From positions 124,001-188,000 of the forward strand of contig BEIQ01000005.1 in NCBI GenBank assembly GCA_002898275.1: a stretch of 64,000 bases of DNA. Direction: 5' to 3'. Positions within the stretch are counted from its first letter, which is position 1; each line of letters begins with the position of its first letter. The translations under genes were made by a program, and so were the position numbers. Under the pieces are notes generated by a model that worked only from the letters and a program-made list of their open reading frames with translations, was not told where the DNA came from and ran no database searches. This DNA is from a bacterium HR40 (GTDB lineage: Bacteria > Pseudomonadota > Alphaproteobacteria > Geminicoccales > Geminicoccaceae). Shown here one piece after another: positions 1 through 8,192 of the stretch.

Positions 1-99
1 CGTGACCACGGGCGAGACGGCCGGGCGACGGCGGAACCGATGAGAGGGAAGGACGGGCCCGTGACCGTCGGCCCGGGTCGGCAGAGGGACTCCCGATGA
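1..99 (+). CDS. 3' end of an upstream gene (partial)
   Basis: Frame 1 is open from the first base to a TGA at 97-99. That TGA overlaps the ATG of the next gene as ATGA, an arrangement used repeatedly in this window. The other two forward frames are closed by stops in this stretch. The roughly 32 visible residues are polar, rich in Gly, Arg and Asp, and carry no recognisable motif, so the product cannot be named. The next gene encodes a Wzc-type protein, so a polysaccharide export or biosynthesis protein is the natural guess, but this is inference from position only. Confidence 0.4.
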   Translation, partial: RDHGRDGRATAEPMRGKDGPVTVGPGRQRDSR

Positions 100-2348
100 C
101 GCGCGCGCAACCCGTGGATCTCGGCCAACGGCTCTTCGACGGTGGCGAGACCATCGATCTCGTGGCGGTCTTCCGCATCCTGTGGCGACGCAAATGGTTG
201 GTGCTCGCGTTCGCGCTCCTGGGTGCGGTGGCGGCGAGCCTCTTCGCCCTGCAGCTGACCCCCACCTACACCGCCACCGTGACCCTGATGTTCGACCCGC
301 GTCAGCCGAACTACGGCAATCTCGAGGAGGTGGTGAGCGGTCTGCCGAAGGACGCCCCGGTGATGGCGACCCAGATCCGGCTGCTGCAGTCGACCGCCTT
401 CCACGCCCGAGTGATGGAGGATCTCAAGCTCTTCGAGGATCCCGAGTTCAATCCCTTCGTCGCGCTGCCGGAGGGAACGGCACCGGTGGTGCCGCGGGAA
501 GGCCTCGAGAAACTCCTCTCCTTCGTTCCGCGCGACTGGCTCGTGGCGCTCGGCCTCGTCCCCGAGCCGCGGCCGCTGCTCGAGAGCGAGGTGGCCCTGC
601 GGGCGCGCGAGATAGCGCTTCGGCTCTTCGCCGCGTCGATCGAGATCACCGCCGACCAGTCCTATGTGTTCCAGCTCTCCTTCACCTCGCAGGATCCGCA
701 GAAGGCGGCGCTCGTCGCCAACCGCATCGCCGAGATGTTCGTGGACGACCAGCTCAAGAGCAAGCTCGTCACCACCACCCGGGTCAATGCCTGGCTCGAG
801 GAACGGCTTGCTACCCTCAAGGACGAGGTGGCGCGGGCGGAAGCGGAGGTGCAACGTTTCCGGGTGGAGCACAATCTGGTCACGGCCAGCAGCGAACAGG
901 GGCCGACCCTCTCCGACCAGGAGCTCGCCGATCTCAACCGCGAACTGATCGTCGCCCGCGCCCAGCTGGCGGAGCGGCAGGCGCGGTTGCGCGCCATGCA
1001 GGAGGCGCGCGCCCGCGGTGGCCTCGACTCGGTGCCGGAGGTGGCCGCCTCGCCGGTGATCTTGAATCTGCGCGCGCAGGAGGCGCAGCTCGCCCGCCAG
1101 GAGGCGGAGCTCTCCGGCCTCTATGGCGAGAAGCATCCGCGCATGCTGCAGCTGCAGCGCGAGAAGGAGGAACTGCGGGGGAAGATCGCAGCCGAGCTGG
1201 CTCGCGTCGCCCAGACCCTCGAGAATGAAGTGCGGGCGACGGCAGCGCGGGTGGCGGCGCTCGAGGCGCAGCTGTCGGGGGTGAAGGCGCGGACCGCAGT
1301 CAATCGCGAGGCCGAAGTGCGCCTGCGGGAGCTCGAGCGCCAGGCGGAGACCAGCCGCCAGCTCTACGAGGCCTTCCTGCAGCGCTACAAGGAGACGCGG
1401 GAGCAGCAGGAGATCGTGCAGCCGGACGTCCACATCGTCGCCAAGGCGAGCGTACCCACTGCACCGAGTTCCCCTGGCCCGCAGCTGTTCGGGGCGGCCG
1501 GCTTCGGCCTGTTCTTCGTGATCGGGGCCTTTGTCGCGCTGTTTCGCGACCGTCTCGATCGGACGCTGCGGAGCGCCAAGGAGGTGGAGACCCTGCTCGG
1601 CCTGCCGACCCTTGCCCGCATGCCGATTTTGAAACTCAAGCGCGGGATGACCCCGCACCGCTATCTCATCGAGAAACCGCTGTCGGCCTATGCCGAGTCG
1701 ATCCGCGCCGTCTACACCAGCCTCAAACTCGGCAGTGCCGATCGGCCGCCCAAGGTGGTGCTCGTCACCTCGGCCCTGCCGGAGGAGGGAAAGACCACCC
1801 TCGCGGTGAGCCTCGCCACCTTCGCCGCGCGCTCGCAGCGACGGGTGGTGCTGATCGATCTCGATCTGCGCCACCCCAATGTGCATCGCACCCTCGGTTG
1901 GCAGGTTTCGGCAGGCCTCGTGGAATATCTCGCCGGCGAGCGCACCCTCGAGGAGGTGATCTGCCACGATCTCGAGAGCGGGGTGCATTTCCTGCCGGTC
2001 AAGGCGCAGACCACCAATCCCACCGACCTGCTCGAGAGTGCGCGGCTGCGCGAGACCATCGACCGGCTCGCCAGCCAGTACGATCTCGTGGTGGTGGACA
2101 CGGCTCCCCTCGGCAGTGTGACCGACGGCAAGCTCGCGGCCCTGCTCGCCGACAAGGTGGTGTTCGCGATCCGCTGGGGGGCGACCGACGAGGCGGCTGC
2201 GGTCGACAGCGTGCAGGCGCTCAGGGAAATCGGCATCGAGCCGGCGGGCGTCGTCTTCACCATGGTCGATGTCAAGAAACACGCCCAGTACGGCTACGGT
2301 GACATCGGCCGCTACTACGGCCGGACCACCAAATATTACGTCGACTGA
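96..2348 (+). CDS. Wzc-type polysaccharide co-polymerase / bacterial tyrosine autokinase
   Basis: This is a 750-residue inner-membrane protein that controls chain length and export of exopolysaccharide by cycles of tyrosine autophosphorylation. A Wzz domain comes first, with a membrane helix at about residues 30-52, a long periplasmic coiled coil (about 220-440) and a second helix near 465-487. The cytoplasmic BY-kinase domain follows, with Walker A EEGKTT around Lys566, Walker A' IDLDLRHP around Asp588/Asp590 and Walker B VVVDTAP near Asp668. The last 22 residues contain six tyrosines, the usual autophosphorylation cluster. Length is typical of fused Wzc proteins (about 700-750). A GAGGGA sequence precedes the ATG. 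The 3' end overlaps the convergent GntR gene by 13 bp. Other surface-polysaccharide genes lie at the far right of the window. Confidence 0.93.
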   Translation: MTRAQPVDLGQRLFDGGETIDLVAVFRILWRRKWLVLAFALLGAVAASLFALQLTPTYTATVTLMFDPRQPNYGNLEEVVSGLPKDAPVMATQIRLLQSTAFHARVMEDLKLFEDPEFNPFVALPEGTAPVVPREGLEKLLSFVPRDWLVALGLVPEPRPLLESEVALRAREIALRLFAASIEITADQSYVFQLSFTSQDPQKAALVANRIAEMFVDDQLKSKLVTTTRVNAWLEERLATLKDEVARAEAEVQRFRVEHNLVTASSEQGPTLSDQELADLNRELIVARAQLAERQARLRAMQEARARGGLDSVPEVAASPVILNLRAQEAQLARQEAELSGLYGEKHPRMLQLQREKEELRGKIAAELARVAQTLENEVRATAARVAALEAQLSGVKARTAVNREAEVRLRELERQAETSRQLYEAFLQRYKETREQQEIVQPDVHIVAKASVPTAPSSPGPQLFGAAGFGLFFVIGAFVALFRDRLDRTLRSAKEVETLLGLPTLARMPILKLKRGMTPHRYLIEKPLSAYAESIRAVYTSLKLGSADRPPKVVLVTSALPEEGKTTLAVSLATFAARSQRRVVLIDLDLRHPNVHRTLGWQVSAGLVEYLAGERTLEEVICHDLESGVHFLPVKAQTTNPTDLLESARLRETIDRLASQYDLVVVDTAPLGSVTDGKLAALLADKVVFAIRWGATDEAAAVDSVQALREIGIEPAGVVFTMVDVKKHAQYGYGDIGRYYGRTTKYYVD

Positions 2349-3022
2349 GGGGGCAGGCGACCGCGGACGGCGAGCCAAGCCCGCAGCGGCGCGAGCTTGT
2401 GTTCGAGGTGACGGGCGAGGAGCTCGCCCAGCCGCTCGCCCGCCCGCGCCTCGAGGGCGGCGAGGATCGCCTCGTGCTCGGCCATCGCCTCCGCCCAGCG
2501 GGCAGGTGACAGATTGGCGGTGTAGCGGTAGCGCAGGATGCGGGCGTTGAGGGTGCGGTACTGCTCCTCCAACACCGGATTGCGGCAGGCGGCGACCAAC
2601 GCCAGATGGATCGCCTGGTTGGCGGCGAAATAGCGATCGAGGTCGCGCGCGGCGAAGGCCTCGCGCATCGCCTGCTGGCGATCGCGCAGGAAGGCGAGGC
2701 CGTCGTCGTCGATGCGCTCGGCCGCCAGCCGACCGACGAGCCGTTCGAGGGCGGCCAGCACCTCCACCGTATGTTCGAGCTCCGCCAGATCGAAGGGGGC
2801 GACCCGCGCCCCCCGGTGGGGCTCCAGCACGAGCAGGCCCTCGCGGGCGAGGATCTTGAAGGCCTCGCGCAACGGTGTGCGGGATATCCCGAGACGACGC
2901 GCGAGGGCGACCTCCCGCAGCCGTTCGCCGGCGACGAAGGTGCCGTCGAGGACGAGCCGGCGCAACTCCTCGGCCGCCCGTTCGGCGAGCGGCCGGCGCA
3001 GGGCGGGAAGAGCGAGGATCAC
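2336..3022 (-). CDS. GntR family transcriptional regulator (FCD/FadR-type)
   Basis: This is a 228-residue regulator with an N-terminal winged helix-turn-helix (about residues 8-72, including the typical RRLGISRTPLREA) and an all-helical FCD ligand domain containing the metal-binding histidines and Asp/Arg residues of the family (DLDRYFAANQAIH, then AEHEAILAALEA). The GTG start overlaps the stop of the upstream dehydrogenase gene as GTGA and has GGAG eight bases before it, so the two are translationally coupled. FCD regulators next to lactate or hydroxyacid oxidases usually respond to the substrate acid; repression of its own operon is inferred. A TGCATGCA palindrome at 5942-5949 overlaps the operon start codon and could be an operator, but this is weak. 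Confidence 0.85.
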   Translation of the reverse strand: MILALPALRRPLAERAAEELRRLVLDGTFVAGERLREVALARRLGISRTPLREAFKILAREGLLVLEPHRGARVAPFDLAELEHTVEVLAALERLVGRLAAERIDDDGLAFLRDRQQAMREAFAARDLDRYFAANQAIHLALVAACRNPVLEEQYRTLNARILRYRYTANLSPARWAEAMAEHEAILAALEARAGERLGELLARHLEHKLAPLRAWLAVRGRLPPQST

Positions 3023-5946
3023 GGCAGCATCTCCGCGAGCAGTCGCAGGGTGTGACGGGCCCGGCGGTGGGTGCCGAAGGCGATCTGCTGGCGACAGCTG
3101 ATGCCATCGGCAACGACCGCCGCCTCGGGCGGGGCAGCCCGCACCGCCGGCCACAGGGCGAGCTCGGCCATCGCCTTGGAGACGGCGAGAGTGGCGGCGC
3201 GATAACCGAAGGCCCCGGCCATGCCGCAGCAGGAGGCCTCGATCGATTCGACCGGACGTCCGGTGGCCCGCGCCAGCAGCTCCGGCGTGTCGGAAGCCAC
3301 ACCGAAGGCCTTCTGATGGCAATGGGTGTGGACGAGGATGCGGGCAGGCGCTCGCTCGCGGTCCAGCGGCAGTCTCCCGCCCGCGCGCACATGGCGCTCG
3401 AGGAAGCTCGTCGCGAGCTGGACCCGATCGGTGAGCCCCTCGGGCAGCTCGCCGGGGAGGAGGGCGGGCGCCTCGTCCAAAAGAGTGAAGAGGCAGGCGG
3501 GTTCGAGACCGAGCACCGGGTAGCCGCGAGCGAGATGGGGGGAAAGGGCGGCAAGCAGCCGCCGCAGCTCGGTCCGCGCCTGCTCCACCATGCCGGCCGC
3601 GAGATAGGTGCGACCGCAGCAGAGAGGCCGGCCATCCGGGGATGGCGGGAGGAGCGGCGCGAAGCCGGCCGCCACGAGCAACCGCCAGGCAGCCTCGGCA
3701 TTCTCCGGCTCGAAAAAGCGGGTGAAGGTGTCGAGGAAGAGCACGACGGGCGTGCCCCGACCGCGCGCAGCCGGCGGGCGGAAGGGGCGGGCGAAGCGGG
3801 GAAGCGGCCGTTCGCGGGCGAGGCCGAGGAGGCGTTCGCGGACGAGGCCGCTGCCCGGGAGATGGGCGAGGGTGTTGAAGAGGAAAGCGAAGCGCGAGGC
3901 CAGGGGAGCCCAGCGCGGGAGCTCGGCGACGAGGCGCTCGCGCAGGGGTATCCCCTTTTCCGCGTAGACGCGCGAGAGCACCTCGATCTTCATGCGGGCC
4001 ATGTCGACCCCGGTCGGGCATTCCCGCCGGCAGGCCTTGCAGGAGACGCACAGCTCGAGCGCCTCGAGGAGCTCCTGCCCCGTCACCGCCGCCGGACCCA
4101 GACGGCCGCGCAGGATGTGGCGGAGCAGCTGGGCCCGGCCGCGGGTGGCGTGCTTTTCCTCGCGGGTCGCCCGAAAGCTCGGGCACATCGCCCCGCCCGC
4201 CAGTTTGCGGCAGGCGCCATTGCTGTTGCACATCTCGACGGCGCCGAGGAAATCGCCAAAGCCGCTCCAGTCGAGGGAGGTGGGCGGAGAAAGCGGCCGA
4301 TCCTCCGGCTTCCAGCGCAGGAGGGGGCGGCTATCCATGGGCGGGGCGTCGACGATCTTGGGCGGCGCGGTATTGAGCACCCCTTGCGGGTCGAACAGAC
4401 GCTTGATCTCGCGGAACGCCGCCACCAGCCGCGGCCCCAACAGGCGAGCGTGGAACTCGGAGCGCACGATGCCATCGCCATGCTCGCCCGAATGGCTGCC
4501 GCCGAACCGACGCACCGCCTCGATCGCCTCCTCGGCGATCGCTCGCATCCGTCGCACCTCGAGGGGATCGGCGAGGTTGAGGATGGGGCGCACGTGCAGA
4601 CAGCCGACCCCGGCGTGGGCATACCAGGTGCCCCGGGTGCCATGGCGGGCAAAGATCTCCTCGAGGGTCTCGGTATATTCGGCGAGCCGTTCGACGGGCA
4701 CCGCGCAGTCCTCGATGAAGGACACCGGCTTGCGCGCCCCCTTCATCGACATCACCACATCGAGCCCCGCCTTGCGGATCTCCCAGATCTCGCGCTGGAG
4801 TGCCGGATCGACCACCCCTACCACCCCCTGCGGCTGGCCGAGGTCGCCCATGACCGCCTCGAGCCGGGCGAGGGCGGTGACCAGCTCCGCCCTGTTCTCG
4901 CCGCTGAACTCCACGAGCAGCAGCGCCTCCGGTCGGCCGCGCACGAACTTCGGCAGGCTGAGGGCGAAGGCGGGGATGGCGGTGGCCAGGTCGAGGATCG
5001 TGCGATCGACGAGCTCGACCGCGCTCGGACCGAGCCCGATCAGTTGGGGCACGGCGCGCATGGCGGCGCGAAAGGTCGGGAAATGGCACACCCCGAGCAC
5101 GCGATGCGGCGGGATGGGCGAGAGCTGGAGCTCGATCGCGCGGAAGAGGGCGAGCGTGCCTTCCGAGCCGACGAGCAGGGCGGCGAGATCGAGGGGACCG
5201 TCGGGATCGAGGCCATCGAGATGGTAGCCTGCGACGTTGCGCGCCACCTTCGGCCAGCGGGCGGCGATTTCCTCCCGCTCGCGGCGAAGGAGGGCACGGA
5301 GGCTTTGCACGATCTCGCCGAGGCGGCCGGGCGGTGTGCCGGCGACCGGCTCGGCCAGCACGCGCGTCCCGTCGGCGAGCGTCGCCGCGATCCGCCGCAC
5401 ATTCTCGCGCGAGCCGCCGTAGACGAGCGAGCGCGCGCCCTGGGAGTCGTTCGCCGTCATGCCGCCCAGAGTGGCGCGCGAGCCGGTCGAGATGTCCACC
5501 GGATAGAACAGGCCGAAGCGGGCGAGATGACGGTTGAGCTCGTCGAGCACCACTCCGGGTTCCACCCACACCGTGCGTCGCTCGCGATCGACTTCGCCGA
5601 TGCGGCAGAGATGCCGCGAACAATCGAGAATCAGCGAGCAGCCGACCGTCTGCCCGGCCTGCGACGTGCCGCCGCCGCGGGCGATCACCGAGATCCCCTC
5701 TTCCCGGGCAATCGCGAGCGCCGCCTCCATATCCTCGACATGCTTCGGGCAGACGATGCCGATCGGCTCGATGTCGTAGATCGAGGCATCGGTGGCATAG
5801 CGCGCGCGGTCGGCAGGAGCGAACAGCACTTCGCCCTCGAGATGACGGCGGAGTTTCGCCGCCAGTGCCGGATCGCCACGGCGCTGCGCGGCGGGCAGGA
5901 TGATGGCGGTCACGAATGGCGTCTCCGGGGCCGAAACATTCTGCAT
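3019..5946 (-). CDS. FAD-binding and [4Fe-4S] D-2-hydroxyacid dehydrogenase (YdiJ/Dld-II type)
   Basis: This is a 975-residue fusion of a GlcD-like FAD oxidase and a GlpC-like iron-sulfur module. It is predicted to oxidise a D-2-hydroxyacid such as D-lactate or D-2-hydroxyglutarate and pass electrons to the quinone pool. The PCMH-type FAD site is at residues 91-100 (GGGTSQAGQT), followed by the FAD-oxidase C domain. The ferredoxin-like cluster starts at Cys633 (CVSCKACRRECP), and CCG-type motifs lie near the C-terminus (LCCGRTY, SCCGMAG). The length matches YdiJ (about 1000). The ATG at 5946 is the start that begins the conserved region; longer readings run into low-quality Arg-rich sequence. 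Its stop overlaps the GntR start, forming a two-gene operon. Substrate choice within the family is not resolved. Confidence 0.88.
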   Translation of the reverse strand: MQNVSAPETPFVTAIILPAAQRRGDPALAAKLRRHLEGEVLFAPADRARYATDASIYDIEPIGIVCPKHVEDMEAALAIAREEGISVIARGGGTSQAGQTVGCSLILDCSRHLCRIGEVDRERRTVWVEPGVVLDELNRHLARFGLFYPVDISTGSRATLGGMTANDSQGARSLVYGGSRENVRRIAATLADGTRVLAEPVAGTPPGRLGEIVQSLRALLRREREEIAARWPKVARNVAGYHLDGLDPDGPLDLAALLVGSEGTLALFRAIELQLSPIPPHRVLGVCHFPTFRAAMRAVPQLIGLGPSAVELVDRTILDLATAIPAFALSLPKFVRGRPEALLLVEFSGENRAELVTALARLEAVMGDLGQPQGVVGVVDPALQREIWEIRKAGLDVVMSMKGARKPVSFIEDCAVPVERLAEYTETLEEIFARHGTRGTWYAHAGVGCLHVRPILNLADPLEVRRMRAIAEEAIEAVRRFGGSHSGEHGDGIVRSEFHARLLGPRLVAAFREIKRLFDPQGVLNTAPPKIVDAPPMDSRPLLRWKPEDRPLSPPTSLDWSGFGDFLGAVEMCNSNGACRKLAGGAMCPSFRATREEKHATRGRAQLLRHILRGRLGPAAVTGQELLEALELCVSCKACRRECPTGVDMARMKIEVLSRVYAEKGIPLRERLVAELPRWAPLASRFAFLFNTLAHLPGSGLVRERLLGLARERPLPRFARPFRPPAARGRGTPVVLFLDTFTRFFEPENAEAAWRLLVAAGFAPLLPPSPDGRPLCCGRTYLAAGMVEQARTELRRLLAALSPHLARGYPVLGLEPACLFTLLDEAPALLPGELPEGLTDRVQLATSFLERHVRAGGRLPLDRERAPARILVHTHCHQKAFGVASDTPELLARATGRPVESIEASCCGMAGAFGYRAATLAVSKAMAELALWPAVRAAPPEAAVVADGISCRQQIAFGTHRRARHTLRLLAEMLP

Positions 5947-6084
5947 GCAATCTACATCCCGCCATCGCTCCCGCCAGCCGGTGGCGATGGGGCCCAGCGG
6001 GGTTGCCGGCAACCGAACTCGGCATGAAACTCGCGCGCAACACCCGTCCGGCAGCGGACGGTGGGAGCCTATGGGGGAAAGAGG

Positions 6085-6840
6085 ATGACGAGAGGACTGA
6101 CGGGCCGAGCGGCCATCGTCACGGGCGGGGCGCGGGGCATTGGACGGGCGACCTGCCTGGCCCTGGCGCGGGCCGGGGCGACGGTAGCGGCGCTGGACAT
6201 CGACTCTGCCGGGCTTGCCGAGCTGGCCCGGGCCGATTCTGGTCCGGGTCGCATCCTGCCGATGGCCTGCGACGTCGCCGAGCGCGAGGCGGTGTTCGCG
6301 GCTACCGAGCGCGTGGTCGCCGAGGCGGGCGGGCTCGACCTGCTCGTCGCCTGTGCCGTGCACTTCCACTTCGCCCCGCTCGTCGAGACGCCGCCGGCGA
6401 TCGTGCGGCAGATGCTGGCGGTCGGGCTCGAAGGGACCCTGTGGGCGATGCAGGCGGCGATCCCGCATCTCGAGCGGCGCGGCGGAGGATTGATCGTCGG
6501 CCTGTCTTCCGTGGCGGTGTTCTACGGGATCCGCCACGCGGGCGTGTATACGGCGATCAAGGGAGCCATCGATGCCCTGGTCCGCCAGCAGGCAGTGGAG
6601 CTCGGTCCGAAGAACATCCGGGTGGTGGCGCTCGCCCCAGGGCCGGTCGACACGCCGGGTGCGCGCTCGGTGATCGACGATGCCGGCTTTGCCGCCCGCC
6701 AGGCCCGCACGCCGCTCGGGCGACTCGCCACTGCCGAGGACATCGCGGCAGCGGTGGTGTGGCTCGCTTCCGAGGACGCCCGCAGCATCACCGGCATCAC
6801 CCTCAAGATCGACGGCGGGATCACTCTGGCTGCCCCCTGA
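6085..6840 (+). CDS. SDR family NAD(P)-dependent oxidoreductase
   Basis: This is a 251-residue short-chain dehydrogenase with a Rossmann fold. The cofactor motif is TGGARGIG near the N-terminus, with an acidic residue after beta-2 (ALDID), which favours NAD. The active site includes the serine of LSSVAVF and the YTAIK tetrad segment, and the C-terminal region has the typical ITLKIDGG. The usual structural NNAG is replaced by ACAV, which is unusual for an active classical SDR. The ATG at 6085 follows GGAAAGAGG and is preferred over an in-frame GTG at 6061. It is divergent from the dehydrogenase gene across 138 bp. The substrate cannot be inferred. Confidence 0.85.
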   Translation: MTRGLTGRAAIVTGGARGIGRATCLALARAGATVAALDIDSAGLAELARADSGPGRILPMACDVAEREAVFAATERVVAEAGGLDLLVACAVHFHFAPLVETPPAIVRQMLAVGLEGTLWAMQAAIPHLERRGGGLIVGLSSVAVFYGIRHAGVYTAIKGAIDALVRQQAVELGPKNIRVVALAPGPVDTPGARSVIDDAGFAARQARTPLGRLATAEDIAAAVVWLASEDARSITGITLKIDGGITLAAP

Positions 6841-6897
6841 GGGAGAATGGGGGGATGGGTACGCGAGCGAGAAGCAAGATTATGACAAATACGATCC

Positions 6898-6983
6898 TGG
6901 TGCGGGCGGCGGGGATCGAACCCGCATGGCTCGCGGCCCCGGGATTTTAAGTCCCGTGCGTCTACCGGTTCCGCCACGCCCGC
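6898..6983 (-). tRNA. tRNA-Leu (anticodon UAA)
   Basis: This is an 86-nt class II tRNA read on the minus strand. The acceptor stem GCGGGCG pairs with CGCCCGC, followed by discriminator A and an encoded CCA. The anticodon loop CTTAAAA gives anticodon TAA. A variable arm of leucine type and the T-loop GTTCGATCC are present. Confidence 0.97.
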
Positions 6984-6993
6984 CCACCACCTG

Positions 6994-7022
6994 CAGGTAC
7001 GGCTCCTGCCACAAGGGAGCAA
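6994..7022 (-). promoter_or_regulatory. Probable sigma-70 promoter of tRNA-Leu
   Basis: On the minus strand a TTGCTC -35 element (7022-7017) is followed by exactly 17 bp and a TACCTG -10 element (6999-6994), ten bases before the tRNA 5' end. The tRNA-Ser and tRNA-Phe genes in this window have the same layout, which supports the call. Confidence 0.55.
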
Positions 7023-7482
7023 GATGGGCGCCGAGGGTGAGGCTCGCGGACAAGGAGCTGTTCGCGGCAGCTCGCCGGAACTTCCCGGAATAAAGACAGG
7101 CTCGGCGCGCGAGCCCTGCTCGCCGTTCGGCACGAAACCGCATCGCCGGCATCCGGTATGGGGTTCCCCGGGTTTGCCTGCGCGGTTCGGGAAACGGGAA
7201 AAGATCGGCGGAATCTGCCGGCTTCGCACCCGAAGCCCCTGAGGAGAACGGGAAATTCTCTTGACGCCACCGGCGCCTGCCCTTCTCCTGCTCCCCCGCG
7301 GAGCCAAAGCGCCCTGTCCTCATCCTCTTCCAGCCGTCCTCCGCGGCTTGTCGTCGAGCCAGACGCAGGACGCGGGGCGTCGAGCGGGCGGAGGACAGGG
7401 AGAGGGGCGCGGCCCGCAGGATGGCTCGGCAACGACCGGCCGGGACACCTCGAGGGAACGGACGGCAGAGAGGGGCACCGGC
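7023..7482. other. Intergenic stretch without a convincing gene
   Basis: About 460 bp between the tRNA-Leu promoter and the MerR gene. Open frames here are short or Arg/Pro-rich shadows. A small hairpin (GAGAA at 7244-7248 with TTCTC at 7256-7260) is followed at once by TTGACG (7261-7266), a possible -35 element for the MerR gene, but no good -10 follows at the right distance. Confidence 0.5.
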
Positions 7483-7935
7483 ATGCCGGAGCAGTTCTGG
7501 ACGGTCGGTGAACTCGCGGCCGAACTCGGTACCACCGCGCGAGCCCTGCGTTTCTACGAGGACAAAGGGCTGATCGCACCCAAGCGGGCTGGGCAGACCC
7601 GCATCTACGATCATCGAGATCGTGCCCGGCTGCTCCTCATCCTGCGAGGCAAGCGGCTCGGCTTTTCCCTGCGCGAGATCCGGGAGTGGCTTTCCCTCTA
7701 CGAGGGCGAGGTCGACCGGCCCAGCCGGACCCGCAATTGGCTCGAGCGCATCGACCAACGCATCCGGCGGCTCGAACAGCAACGTCGCGACCTCGACCGC
7801 ACCCTCGCCGAGCTCGCCGAACTCCGTGCCCAGGCCCTAGCCCGTCTCGCGGGATGTGGGGCGGAAGCCGCGGCGGCGACTCCCCCGCTCCTTCCCTCTT
7901 CCCCGGAAGCCTCCGCATCTGCCGATGGACGCTGA
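7483..7935 (+). CDS. MerR family transcriptional regulator
   Basis: This is a 150-residue regulator with an N-terminal MerR winged helix (FWTVGELAAELGTTARALRF, then YEDKGLIAPKR and the GQTRIYDHRD wing) and a C-terminal coiled coil for dimerisation. It lacks the conserved cysteines of metal sensors. The helix-turn-helix most resembles LiuR-type regulators of branched-chain acyl-CoA catabolism, but no such operon is nearby, so the effector is unknown. The C-terminal tail is Ala/Ser-rich. The chosen ATG begins the HTH domain; the longer open frame upstream is low-complexity. A strong terminator lies about 155 bp after the stop. Confidence 0.85.
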   Translation: MPEQFWTVGELAAELGTTARALRFYEDKGLIAPKRAGQTRIYDHRDRARLLLILRGKRLGFSLREIREWLSLYEGEVDRPSRTRNWLERIDQRIRRLEQQRRDLDRTLAELAELRAQALARLAGCGAEAAAATPPLLPSSPEASASADGR

Positions 7936-8091
7936 GGGAAGGCGGATGTAACCATGCGGTTACTGCATGGCAGACATTCGCAGGCGGCGGTTCACCTCGC
8001 GGCGGCGATCGGTACCTTGGGGGCGGACGCGGACGGAAGCCGAGGCCTTCCGGACCGCGCGTTCCCTTCCCTCCCTGGCCGATGGTGGTCA

Positions 8092-8122
8092 CGGCTCCCT
8101 CGCAAGAGGGAGCCGTTTTTTT
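8092..8122 (+). terminator. Rho-independent terminator
   Basis: A perfect 10-bp stem (CGGCTCCCTC with GAGGGAGCCG) is closed by a GCAA tetraloop and followed by seven T residues on the plus strand. It ends transcription coming from the MerR gene before the convergent cysNC gene. Confidence 0.95.
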
Positions 8123-8192
8123 CGCTTTCCCGCGAAGGCCCGGCGGCCCGCCGAGCGGGCCGCGGGACGACGGGTCGGGGGTCTTCTGCGAC

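Noticed and set aside
5942-5949. TGCATGCA palindrome over the dehydrogenase start codon as a GntR operator
   Set aside because: An 8-bp palindrome alone is weak evidence and it overlaps the coding start; no second copy was found in the intergenic region.
2875-6027. A 1050-codon plus-strand open frame opposite the dehydrogenase gene
   Set aside because: It is the antisense shadow of the FAD/Fe-S dehydrogenase. Its translation is Arg/Glu/His-rich without domains, a common effect of high GC.
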